Made by a program: the position numbers and the translations under genes
DNA from: CALAZP01 sp964410725
GTDB lineage: Bacteria > Bacteroidota > Bacteroidia > Chitinophagales > Saprospiraceae
Reading direction: 5' to 3'
NCBI GenBank assembly: GCA_964410725.1
Contig: CAYPID010000004.1
Span: forward strand, 8,348-72,347
Length of the DNA: 64,000 nucleotides
Part shown: positions 27,084 through 35,877 of the stretch, in pieces
Layout: the number at the start of each line of letters is the position of its first letter
Position numbering within the stretch: the first letter of the stretch is position 1
The notes under the pieces: model-generated
Databases searched by the model: none
What the model was told of the DNA's origin: nothing
What the model saw: the letters and a program-made list of their open reading frames with translations, nothing else

Positions 27084-30000
27084 CTATGCTTTAGCGGCTG
27101 CTTTGGAAAATCCTTTTCCCTGAGCGTTGCCAGCTTTAACTTTCAAATCTTTACTTAAGTCAGAAAGAACTGGGGTGGCTATAAATACAGAGGAATAAGT
27201 ACCCACAATGATACCTATTAGCAATGCAAAAGAAAATCCTTTGATGCTTGATCCTCCGAAAATGAACAATATGGCTACCACCAATAATGTGGTTAAAGAA
27301 GTTATAACGGTTCTACTAACAGTACTGTTGATGGCCTTATTAATAACTTCCGTCTTGTCATTCTTGGTGTAGATGTTCAAGAATTCCCTTACTCTGTCAA
27401 AAATGACCACGGTATCGTTAATAGAGTAGCCTATCACTGTTAAGATTGCTGCGATGAACGCCTGATCAATCTCTAAGGAGAAGGGAAGGAAACCGTGACC
27501 AAGAGAGAATATGGAAAGAACGATTAAAGTATCGTGAAATAACGCAGCAACAGCGCCCATACTGTACTGCCATTTACTGAATCTGATGAAGATGTATAAG
27601 AAAATTAACAACAAAGCAAATATGGCAGCGTAATAAGCACTTACTTTAATGTCATCTGCTATAATTGGGGTCACCTTACTAGAACTGGTTACGTGGGTTC
27701 CCGTGCCGTCAGGATCTTTGAAATTATCGAAATTAATATCAGTTGCCATCATACCATTTACCCCTTGATATAGAGCCTCCATAACCAAATCAGCTGCATT
27801 GGCATCCGTATTATCTACTTGGAAATCGGTAACGACATTATAAGTGTTCTCTGAATCCACTGCTTTTACGATAGGTGTATTCCCCTCAAACGCAGTAGTT
27901 AAAACTGTTCTCAAATTCTCAGCACTAACTTCTTCACCTTCAAAAGTAATATTGTAAGAATATCCTCCCTTGAAGTCCACTCCTAATTCAAATCCTCTGG
28001 TGAAAAAAGAGGTCATTCCCGCTAAGATGACAATAGAACTTATGATATATCCTTTTTTCCTCATTCCCAACCAATCAATGTTGAGGTTGGCAAAAGCATT
28101 TTTGGAGATAGATGAATTGAATTGAATGGTCCTTGATTTTGACCACCAATCAATAATCAATCGTCCTACTAAAACGGCGGTAAACAAAGAGGAGATAACG
28201 CCAATAAGTAAAACTACTGCAAAACCTTTAATTGGACCCAAACCAAAATAAGCCAAAACGAAGGCAGTCAAAATGGTGGTGACGTTGGCGTCAACAATTG
28301 CAGAATATGAATTATTGAATCCATCCTGAATGGCCATTAATAAAGATTTACCTTCCCTCATTTCTTCCCTAACGCGTTCAAAAATGATAACATTAGCATC
28401 CACGGCCATACCTATGGTTAAAACAATACCTGCAATACCTGGCAGTGTTAATACGGTTCCGAATGATGCTAAAGCCGCGAAAATGAAGAATAGGTTAAGT
28501 AAAAGAGCGATGATAGATACAATACCAGCTCCACCGTAATAAAGAATCATGAATACTAATACGATAGAGAATCCAATAACCAATGCGGTTATACTTTTGT
28601 TGATATTTTCTTGTCCCAAAGATGGCCCTACCAAAGATTCTTGAATGATTCTGGTTTCAGCCGGCAATTTACCAACCTGAAGAATATTTGCTAAATCCTT
28701 AGCTTCTTGGATATCACCTACACCAGTAATTTGTGAATCACCGGTAGTAATTGGGTTGATTACTCTTGGAGCAGAAACTACCTCATCATCTAATAGAATA
28801 GCAATTTCTCTATTATTATCCTGGGCTGCCTTGGTAGTCATTTGACCCCAAATCTTAGTTCCCGTATTATCCATTTTGAGAGAAACTGTCACCGCGTTGG
28901 TCATCGGGTCTGGCTGAGCCCTGGCATCAGTAACATGGTCACCGCTTAAAGGAGCTTTTTCAGTTCCTCTCTCCAATCGGATGGCATATAGTTCATACCT
29001 ATCAGTTACTTCTCCAGTCTGAAAGTCTTTAAATGGATCTTTAGCCCAATGAAATCTCAAATCTGGAGGAAATAGAGAAGCGACTTCTCTTTTAGCCAAT
29101 AACTCGCTAATGGTTCCTCTTTTGTTTTTATCGGCTAGACCCATAACGGCTAACCCGTATTGTCCTGTGGAGTTGACTGTTAGGTTACTGAATAATGGAC
29201 CTGCATTATTCAACGTTTGATTGAATACTGTATCTACAGATACAACAATATTTCTATCCTCGTTACCCAAAGAATCAATGGCATAAGTAGTATCAATGCT
29301 CAAAATCTCAGGGGTCAAGTCAGTACCCATGGTTGCGGCTAACTTTTCATTAGCTTCTACCATAGCGGCTTGGATACCTGGATCAGATATGCGATAGACG
29401 TTTTTGAATTCTAATTTTGCTGCAGCTTGCAAAAAAGACCTGGCTCGCTCCGGGTTGTCAATACCGGGTAACTCTACCAAAATAAGGTCCCTGTTCTGAT
29501 CAAGAGACACATTGGGTTGTGTTACTCCTAATTTGTCGATTCTTTCTTTCAATAATTTGAAAGTTAAATCGACTGTTTCATCAGCTTTTTCTCGGATAAT
29601 CCTAACTACTTCTCCATCACTGGTTTCGAAGTTGATTTGATCTCTCAATGCTTCATTACGTGCAAAAATAGCAGCGAGGCTTTTACCCTCAGCATTTTTT
29701 CTATAGGCTTCAGCAAATAGGGTTACATAATCCGTTTGTGCATTTTTTAAAGCTTCGTCAGCTTCATCCAAAGCATTCAGGAAGATAGGTTCCTTACTCT
29801 CGTTAGATAATGCTTTTAAAAATCCCTTAAGATCAACCTGAAGTAATACACTCATACCACCCTTTAAGTCAAGTCCCAAAGCCAACTGCTGTGATTTTAA
29901 CTCTTGATAGGTGTAGGTCTTTAAATAGGGAATGGTGAAAACCACTTCAGATGAAATGCTATCCAAATAAGCGGTTCTGGCCGCCTTATAGACATCTCGT

Positions 30001-30152
30001 TTTTCGTCTTCATTTACGTTTGCCGCTGCCGCGATTGCTGTCTCCTCCGCCTCCTTTTCCACCCTGTTAGTAGGTATTAGAAATAGGTATTGAACCAATG
30101 TTACAATGGCCATTACGACAAGGAAGAACTTCACGATACCTTTGCCTTGCAT
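27084..30152 (-). CDS. secDF: Fused protein translocase subunit SecDF
   Basis: Single 1022-residue protein joining SecD and SecF, the RND-type proton-driven helper of the SecYEG translocon. The SecD half has an N-terminal membrane helix, then LGLDLKGGMSVLLQVD (near 92) at the start of the long periplasmic P1 region. A membrane block (about 515-690) follows, with GMAVDANVIIFERVREE. The SecF half begins near 700 and includes GVDFKGGYSYNITF and GYSINDTVVIFDRVRE. Each half supplies the conserved aspartate-bearing helix. Fusion is normal in Bacteroidota. It is monocistronic by appearance, with its own promoter match and terminator. Confidence 0.97.
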   Translation of the reverse strand: MQGKGIVKFFLVVMAIVTLVQYLFLIPTNRVEKEAEETAIAAAANVNEDEKRDVYKAARTAYLDSISSEVVFTIPYLKTYTYQELKSQQLALGLDLKGGMSVLLQVDLKGFLKALSNESKEPIFLNALDEADEALKNAQTDYVTLFAEAYRKNAEGKSLAAIFARNEALRDQINFETSDGEVVRIIREKADETVDLTFKLLKERIDKLGVTQPNVSLDQNRDLILVELPGIDNPERARSFLQAAAKLEFKNVYRISDPGIQAAMVEANEKLAATMGTDLTPEILSIDTTYAIDSLGNEDRNIVVSVDTVFNQTLNNAGPLFSNLTVNSTGQYGLAVMGLADKNKRGTISELLAKREVASLFPPDLRFHWAKDPFKDFQTGEVTDRYELYAIRLERGTEKAPLSGDHVTDARAQPDPMTNAVTVSLKMDNTGTKIWGQMTTKAAQDNNREIAILLDDEVVSAPRVINPITTGDSQITGVGDIQEAKDLANILQVGKLPAETRIIQESLVGPSLGQENINKSITALVIGFSIVLVFMILYYGGAGIVSIIALLLNLFFIFAALASFGTVLTLPGIAGIVLTIGMAVDANVIIFERVREEMREGKSLLMAIQDGFNNSYSAIVDANVTTILTAFVLAYFGLGPIKGFAVVLLIGVISSLFTAVLVGRLIIDWWSKSRTIQFNSSISKNAFANLNIDWLGMRKKGYIISSIVILAGMTSFFTRGFELGVDFKGGYSYNITFEGEEVSAENLRTVLTTAFEGNTPIVKAVDSENTYNVVTDFQVDNTDANAADLVMEALYQGVNGMMATDINFDNFKDPDGTGTHVTSSSKVTPIIADDIKVSAYYAAIFALLLIFLYIFIRFSKWQYSMGAVAALFHDTLIVLSIFSLGHGFLPFSLEIDQAFIAAILTVIGYSINDTVVIFDRVREFLNIYTKNDKTEVINKAINSTVSRTVITSLTTLLVVAILFIFGGSSIKGFSFALLIGIIVGTYSSVFIATPVLSDLSKDLKVKAGNAQGKGFSKAAAKA

Positions 30153-30191
30153 AGTTTTATTCTTTTTTTTGCTCGTTTAAAAAAAACTTCG

Positions 30192-30199
30192 CAAATATA
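30192..30199 (-). promoter_or_regulatory. Candidate -7 element for secDF
   Basis: The minus strand reads TATATTTG, an exact TAnnTTTG match, 39 bp before the secDF start. A -33 TTTG at standard spacing is not evident. Confidence 0.55.
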
Positions 30200-30225
30200 G
30201 TCGTTTTGGTAAACTTTTCATTTTT

Positions 30226-31155
30226 TTATAAAAGAGACCTCACGTTTTCTAAAGTAATTTCCATCAGTTTCTGTCGAGCCTCAATACTCGTCCAAGCTAT
30301 ATGAGGGGTGAGGATACAAAATGGATTGGAAAATAAGGGATGGTCTGCTGCTGGAGGTTCGGTATTGAGGACATCCAAACCCGCTGCAAATATTTTTCTT
30401 TCTAGCAGAGCTCTATGCAAATCAGATTCCACTATCAATCCTCCTCTAGCAGTATTAATTAATATGCCACTTGGTTTCATTTTACTCAATAATTCATAGT
30501 TGATGATACCCGCATTAGAAGCAGTCAAAGGGGCATGCAAACTAATGACATCAGCATTGGAGAAAAGATTCGGCAAACTTTCGGCATTGATTTTTCCCGG
30601 AACGGGATGACCTCCCTCTCTTCCAAGTGCTAAAATTTTCATTCCAAAAGCCGCTCCTATTTTTGCTACAGCTTTACCAATAGTGCCGTAACCATAGATC
30701 CCTAATGTTTTACCAGATAACTCATGCATAGGATGCAACCAATAACAAAAATCTTTTTGTTTGGACCAATCCCCGGCTTTAACACTGCTATCGTGAATAT
30801 CAATCCTTAATATAAGGTGTAATATCAAACCGAAAACCATCTGTGCAACTGATTCCGTGCTGTAACCTTTGGCGTTGAGAACGGGAATTTTCCTTTGGGA
30901 AGCAGCCTCAATATCTATAATGTTGGTTCCAGTCGCAGTAACTACAATTCCTTGCAATTGTGGAAGTTGATCCATTATCTCCGGGGTAATACCCGCCTTA
31001 TTTGTCAAAATAATATGTGCATCTTTAGCCCGTTCTGGAATTTGATGAGGTTGAGTACGCTCGTATATGGTAACGGATCCCAATTGTTGTAAAGGGGCCC
31101 AACTTAAATCACCGGGATTTAGGGTATATCCATCTAAAACAACTATGTTCTTCAT
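30226..31155 (-). CDS. D-2-hydroxyacid dehydrogenase (glycerate/hydroxypyruvate reductase-like)
   Basis: NAD(P)-dependent oxidoreductase of 309 residues. The nucleotide-binding fingerprint GKTLGIYGYGTIGKAVAKIG is near residues 145-165. The catalytic set is recognisable in NTARGGLIVE (Arg), GLDVLNTEPP (Glu) and LTPHIAWTS (His) in the C-terminal half. The closest functional class by eye is glycerate dehydrogenase/hydroxypyruvate reductase (HprA-like), but substrate choice in this superfamily cannot be read from motifs. It is not part of serA-type architecture, as no ACT domain is present. It is divergent from the small gene at 31194 with 38 bp between. Confidence 0.88.
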   Translation of the reverse strand: MKNIVVLDGYTLNPGDLSWAPLQQLGSVTIYERTQPHQIPERAKDAHIILTNKAGITPEIMDQLPQLQGIVVTATGTNIIDIEAASQRKIPVLNAKGYSTESVAQMVFGLILHLILRIDIHDSSVKAGDWSKQKDFCYWLHPMHELSGKTLGIYGYGTIGKAVAKIGAAFGMKILALGREGGHPVPGKINAESLPNLFSNADVISLHAPLTASNAGIINYELLSKMKPSGILINTARGGLIVESDLHRALLERKIFAAGLDVLNTEPPAADHPLFSNPFCILTPHIAWTSIEARQKLMEITLENVRSLL

Positions 31156-31193
31156 TTTGTATAATTGTATTGTAAAATCTAAATTTAAAAATT

Positions 31194-31430
31194 TTGAAAT
31201 TTCTACCCGATATTAAGATGATTTTAGTGGGGTGCGCTACCCTGGGTTTGGCCCCTTTCACTCCAGAGCCACATATAATGGGAAAAATCCAGTGGATCCT
31301 TGGAGGTGCTGTTGGTATGAAACCCATTGACTGGTTTGATTCCTTGCTCCATGGGCTTCCTTGGATTTTGTTGTTGCTTTGGATTTTCGATTATGTCAAG
31401 CGAAAATATTTTGTGGCCCCTAAGCAATAA
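31194..31430 (+). CDS. Small two-helix membrane protein
   Basis: A 78-residue protein with two hydrophobic segments (about 8-22 and 52-65) flanking PEPHIMGKIQWILGG and PIDWFDSLLHG. The pattern (LGLAPF-PEPH, then a K-x-R/Q loop and PID-FD-LLHG) resembles a widespread family of about 70 residues. Some databases label it an RND transporter, although it is far too small for that; its function is unknown. The probable start is TTG at 31194 (MKFLP). An ATG at 31218 would remove eight residues and cut into the first helix. It is a lone gene between divergent and codirectional neighbours. Confidence 0.7.
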   Translation: MKFLPDIKMILVGCATLGLAPFTPEPHIMGKIQWILGGAVGMKPIDWFDSLLHGLPWILLLLWIFDYVKRKYFVAPKQ

Positions 31431-31481
31431 AATGCACTATCTTTTTTACGCTTGCGTTATAGTTGGGAAATTTTTGGTTGA

Positions 31482-33389
31482 ATGAAAAAATTACTATCGG
31501 TTATTGCTTTACTGAGCATTCACCTCTTTAGTTATGGACAGTTTATCACTGCCTCATTAGTGGAGTCTTGGAAACTTAACGAACTGCCTGGAGATGATTA
31601 TAATTTGAATGCGGCCTACGTTTTTCTAATTAATCCACAAGCACTTAAAACTACTTTTGAAGGGGAAAATCTTCAAAAAAGTGAGAAAAAAGAAATAGGA
31701 CTGAGAAAAGGGGATTTTCCCAGATATATGTACTTGGCTGTTAATATTCCCAACCCAATGGAACAGGGAGATAATATCACGATTCCTCTAATGATTCAGG
31801 ATATGCAGAACCCCTCTCAGATGTCAAGGGTAACCGGATATGGGGGTCGGGTTTTGGAAAACATTCCCGATGAGGTTTTAGCAGAGGGCGATATCACGGC
31901 CAGTATTCAATTTGAAGCCATCAAAGACAACAATACCGTTGAGTTTTGGCAAAAAACAGCCAAAATCTCAATAGACTTAGGTAAAACGGCTACTTCATTG
32001 GTAGCCAATCCTGTGGCAGGGGGGATTTTTACGCTCACCCAACAAATTATCCCTCAGGTAAGTAAGGGTTTAAATTCTTTGCAAGCCGTAGATCAACCTG
32101 AAAAAATAAGTAGTGAATTTTTTATCAAATTGCTGAATCAAGAGTTGAGTGAAGACTACAAAGAAAAGGTCGTAGGGGCCAATTTGTATAAAATTCATTG
32201 GGATGCCGACAAACCATCGAGGACGAGATTGATTCGAAAAGAGTCTTATCCCAATGTGCAGGCGGTAAAAGATGAAATCACCCTTTCCAAAATTCCTTTC
32301 ATTCTAGTGGTTCAGAGTAAATCCGCATTTACTCCAAATCATAATCAATTAAATATTTCTGAGGCCTATTTAGCAGAAAGTAAAAAGGCATTAGCCAAAA
32401 TTCATAATGACCAGCTCAAAGAACTGGAAAGGGATTTTTTAGTTTGCCTGGAACAAGCACTCTACATTAAAGAAGAGGTTGATTTATTCAAGCGAAGCCT
32501 CAATGCTCGGTACACCGATTGGTTGGCTTATGCGAAAGGGCTAAATGGATTGATGAAATTATATCGGTACTCCCATGTGTTTTCGAATAACTCGGATTAC
32601 AGTCGGTGGTATCAAACCTTGGAAAGTGAAGTCAGGCTTTGGTTTGATAATCCTCTTTTGGTTCAAGGCCTCGCGATGACGGACTTGCTAAATCAACCGC
32701 AAAGGGTCAACGAGAATTTAAAGGAATTGAATACGGCTTATGAGCAAATCAAACTTTTAGATTTTTTTAGAGGTAAAATGGAAGTTTTGAAAGTCGGTGG
32801 TGTTTTACCAGAGGAATTGGAGCAGATGGAAATCAATCAGCGAATCAATAAGTTGCTGTTCAAATCGGAAACTGCTGTATTTGAAAAAGGTTTTCAATTG
32901 CCCAATTATATTACAGAAGGAGAGCGGCAAATCGAATGGTTAGAGGAGGAATTGAATCAAATGTATCCGCTCTGCAAATACTGCAGTGAAAAGGTTACGG
33001 ATTTGACCACAGCCATCAGGCAGGCCAAATTCATGGAAAATCAAAGAAAATTTAGGGCTTTAAATGCAGAATTTTACGATCGTTTGGCTTGTTTGGAAGC
33101 CCTTGGAAGCCAGATAGACGGATACCTAGAAGCCCAAAATGAAAACCCTACGGTTCCGGAATCGGTTTTGTCGGGCATCAACGATGACTCTAGGCAATTC
33201 CGAAATTTTCTAAAAGAATACGCCATTATTGTCAATAAAGATGCAGCCATTCTCAAAGACGAGGAATTAGTCGATCAATTAGAAGCTTATCGAAATAACC
33301 GCATAGCTTTAGAATCTATTATCAGAAAATTAGAAAATATTGTCTTTGCTTCTGAAGAATCTAATTGTTTTTGGGCGTTAAGACCCTAG
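31482..33389 (+). CDS. Large secreted protein of unknown function
   Basis: A 635-residue protein with a clear Sec signal peptide (residues 1-19, MKKLLSVIALLSIHLFSYGQ). Residues 20-200 look beta-rich: strand-like segments carry charged loops and include NPMEQGDNITIPLMIQDM, followed by a short hydrophobic stretch near 165-195. From about 290 to the end it is strongly helical and rich in E, K, Q and L, possibly coiled coil. A CKYC pair sits at 498-501. I recognise no family and no T9SS C-terminal domain. Its stop lies 2 bp from the convergent cytochrome gene. Codon use is like that of its neighbours. It is surely a gene; its job is unknown. Confidence 0.8.
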   Translation: MKKLLSVIALLSIHLFSYGQFITASLVESWKLNELPGDDYNLNAAYVFLINPQALKTTFEGENLQKSEKKEIGLRKGDFPRYMYLAVNIPNPMEQGDNITIPLMIQDMQNPSQMSRVTGYGGRVLENIPDEVLAEGDITASIQFEAIKDNNTVEFWQKTAKISIDLGKTATSLVANPVAGGIFTLTQQIIPQVSKGLNSLQAVDQPEKISSEFFIKLLNQELSEDYKEKVVGANLYKIHWDADKPSRTRLIRKESYPNVQAVKDEITLSKIPFILVVQSKSAFTPNHNQLNISEAYLAESKKALAKIHNDQLKELERDFLVCLEQALYIKEEVDLFKRSLNARYTDWLAYAKGLNGLMKLYRYSHVFSNNSDYSRWYQTLESEVRLWFDNPLLVQGLAMTDLLNQPQRVNENLKELNTAYEQIKLLDFFRGKMEVLKVGGVLPEELEQMEINQRINKLLFKSETAVFEKGFQLPNYITEGERQIEWLEEELNQMYPLCKYCSEKVTDLTTAIRQAKFMENQRKFRALNAEFYDRLACLEALGSQIDGYLEAQNENPTVPESVLSGINDDSRQFRNFLKEYAIIVNKDAAILKDEELVDQLEAYRNNRIALESIIRKLENIVFASEESNCFWALRP

Positions 33390-33391
33390 GA

Positions 33392-34789
33392 TTATAAAGT
33401 TTTCAAATACTCAATTACCGCTTTTCGCTCATAATTTTCGAGCTGATCTCCAAAGGTATGTCCTTGATTCCCATACCCTGGCAAATCGGTATCGTAGCTG
33501 AATTTGGAATTTCCTTCGGAGTCGGTTACTTTCCACCCCAAAAGCTCATAATCATATTGTGCAGTTTGCGGATTCCTGTCCCATTTAGTTGGTCTTTCTG
33601 AAGATTTTAGTAAGGTCCACAAGTTGGGAACTGAACCGTTATGAAGATACGGAGCAGTGGCCCATATCCCGTCCAATGGGGGAGCAATATATCCTGCAAC
33701 AGGTTCAAACCACGAAGTAGGAGAGGAGGTGGCAAACCAACTTTTGTTGTACCATTCCACGATTGGTGCCTCTACAGCATAGGACGCATAATAGGGATCT
33801 GTTCCAATAAGAGACAAACTCACCACTTTATTGGGATAGGATTCCTCTGCCCCATAAGTGCCATGGCATTTGGCGCAATGTTGATCGAAAATAATAGCGC
33901 CCTTTGCAGCCAAGGTAGGGTCAGTTTCTCCCGGAAAAGGAGGTGGAGTCAAACTTTTCAACCAAGCGACTACATCGACAAAATTGTTGACTGCCTTTCT
34001 TGCTGCCACGGTGTCTGGGATTCCTAAAACGGAGGCTTGAAAAATCAACTTTGAGAAATCTCCTCTTCCCACTGCCGTATAGTACAAGGCGTTTTTTTTC
34101 TTCACATTCCATAAAGGGGGGACATCGCTTGCAAGCGTATATCGGTGCATGGGATAGGTTGGGTTATAGGTATAACTTAAATCTTCCGGGTCGCGGTACA
34201 TGGCACACGCCTCTGCTAATCTAGCTGCTGGATTGACCCCCACCTTCGCTGTTTGAATATAAGGACCAATGGCCTCGAAATATTGGCTGAAGGATTCATA
34301 GGCCTCCCATTCGGGTGAATTTTTACCAAATTTAAGCTGAACCCCAAGGTCTAGAATTTTTGCCGCAGGCGTAAGATTATTAGTGAAATCAGAAAATGGG
34401 TTTCCTAACCCTAAGATGACCTCGTCTCCAATTTGGCCAGCATGACAGGTAAAGCAATTGCCATTCATAACGGGAACGCCATTGGCAGCTTTAAAGGCCG
34501 TTACAATATGGGGTAAATTTTCATTAATTCCGGAGCGTTGGAGGACAGGATCTACAGAACGATTGGTCATCCCTTCGGGAAAAATATCTATGGGAACACC
34601 CGATCCGATATAATCACCAGTGATTAAATATTGAAAGCCCGCTGATGGATTTCCACTATCATCAGATGGCGTCCGGGAAATCGTTTGGGTCTTCCAATCA
34701 GCTGGGTTCTTGACCAGGGGTAATGACCGATAGCCACCACAGGCAATGACACTTATGATTAAGGTAAATATGAAAAAATAGCGAATCAT
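33392..34789 (-). CDS. Di-haem c-type cytochrome lipoprotein (RoxA-like)
   Basis: Exported 465-residue lipoprotein with lipobox ISVIAC (Cys17). Two haem c sites are visible, CFTCH at 112-116 and CAKCH at 305-309. The stretch ATAPYLHNGSVPNLWTLL near the C-terminus is a hallmark of the group of long di-haem cytochromes that includes the rubber oxygenase RoxA and relatives of di-haem peroxidases. It is likely anchored in the periplasm or outer membrane and involved in electron transfer or an oxidative reaction; the substrate is unknown. Its ATG overlaps the stop of the upstream transferase-like gene by 4 bp, making it the third gene of a coupled trio. Confidence 0.85.
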   Translation of the reverse strand: MIRYFFIFTLIISVIACGGYRSLPLVKNPADWKTQTISRTPSDDSGNPSAGFQYLITGDYIGSGVPIDIFPEGMTNRSVDPVLQRSGINENLPHIVTAFKAANGVPVMNGNCFTCHAGQIGDEVILGLGNPFSDFTNNLTPAAKILDLGVQLKFGKNSPEWEAYESFSQYFEAIGPYIQTAKVGVNPAARLAEACAMYRDPEDLSYTYNPTYPMHRYTLASDVPPLWNVKKKNALYYTAVGRGDFSKLIFQASVLGIPDTVAARKAVNNFVDVVAWLKSLTPPPFPGETDPTLAAKGAIIFDQHCAKCHGTYGAEESYPNKVVSLSLIGTDPYYASYAVEAPIVEWYNKSWFATSSPTSWFEPVAGYIAPPLDGIWATAPYLHNGSVPNLWTLLKSSERPTKWDRNPQTAQYDYELLGWKVTDSEGNSKFSYDTDLPGYGNQGHTFGDQLENYERKAVIEYLKTL

Positions 34790-35877
34790 TTCGGCAGTAA
34801 TTGATGGTTTTGAAGATAACTCACTACTTCGAGTGTTGAATTTTTAACCGCCAAAATTTCCAATAGTTCATAACTGTTATAATCCAGTGGGTTTTCTTCT
34901 TCGTTTTCAATTTCTCCTTCCATAAATAGGGAACCAATGTCCAGCAACATGGGATGGCGACCATGGCAAATAGCATATCCCGATTGGAAGGGATGGAAAA
35001 CTATGGCGATGAATTGATCTGATTCACTGGAATAAGGTATGGTGATGAAGAGGGGATGGTCTAAAAGAGGGCCAAAATTCAGCCAATCTTCTGTGTTGTG
35101 ATTATAGTCTTTTTGTTGCCTGATGGTAAAAGGAATGTGATTTTCGCGAAGTACTTTAGCCAAAACGTTGATTTTTTGACTCATTATTTCAATCAAATCG
35201 TAAGCCGGTCCAAAAGATTCCCACGGTATCCAAGTCTGTTCTGGAGGGTGGTAGAATTCCATTGGCTTGATTCGGAGTTTGTAATCAAAAATTGGATTCT
35301 TTAAAACTACATACCCTGGATAATAATAATCAAATCCATTTTGGATGCCGTATTCTACCTCGGCCAACATGGTGAAAATTCCCAAACTGTATTTCTGGTA
35401 ATGAGGGTGAAATACCCCTAAGATACTGGCGATGGAATTTTGACCCAAATCAAAATAACTGAATGCAATCAGTAGATCACCATCATATACATTAACTTCG
35501 TAGGTATCAAATCGATTTCCTACATAGGAGGCAAATGACCCACTTCTTTGTTTGAGGTCAATCACATATTTCTTGTACAAACCCTCCTGATTTTTGGAGT
35601 AGGTGGCTTTTCTAATTTCAACCCTAAAATTGGAATAGACCCGATTGTATATTTGCCGCAGGCTTTTGGATTTTTTGTAGTGTCGGAGTGGCAGCCTAAG
35701 CCATAAGACAGAACTGACCATGTTTTCAAAAAACATACAATGGATGGTAAATAAATAATTGTTCATTCGGTACCATCCTTTGGCCAAAAAGTCATCCAAA
35801 ACCCCTTTGACTGGATGGACTTTGTGGTTGGAGTCTGTAAGGTTTAATTCTTTAATGGAGTTGAAAAACAAATTCAT
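34786..35877 (-). CDS. ATE/Bpt-like aminoacyl-tRNA-protein transferase homologue
   Basis: A 363-residue protein matching the arginyl/leucyl-tRNA-protein transferase (ATE1/Bpt) pattern. An N-terminal part (about 25-105) contains DDFLAKGWYRMNNYLF, WLRLPLRHYKKSKSLRQI and LYKKYV, aligning by eye with the family's GFRRSG, PVRI..F..SRSQRR and LYxRY blocks. The GNAT-like C-terminal part (about 120-240) has SLGIFTMLAEVEYG, YYYPGYV and DYKLRIKPMEF. Known enzymes add Arg or Leu to protein N-termini. The family's N-terminal cysteine cluster is reduced here to one residue (Cys47), and about 120 extra residues of unknown role follow the core. It overlaps both neighbours by 4 bp. It could be a diverged enzyme with another donor or acceptor. 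Confidence 0.75.
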   Translation of the reverse strand: MNLFFNSIKELNLTDSNHKVHPVKGVLDDFLAKGWYRMNNYLFTIHCMFFENMVSSVLWLRLPLRHYKKSKSLRQIYNRVYSNFRVEIRKATYSKNQEGLYKKYVIDLKQRSGSFASYVGNRFDTYEVNVYDGDLLIAFSYFDLGQNSIASILGVFHPHYQKYSLGIFTMLAEVEYGIQNGFDYYYPGYVVLKNPIFDYKLRIKPMEFYHPPEQTWIPWESFGPAYDLIEIMSQKINVLAKVLRENHIPFTIRQQKDYNHNTEDWLNFGPLLDHPLFITIPYSSESDQFIAIVFHPFQSGYAICHGRHPMLLDIGSLFMEGEIENEEENPLDYNSYELLEILAVKNSTLEVVSYLQNHQLLPK

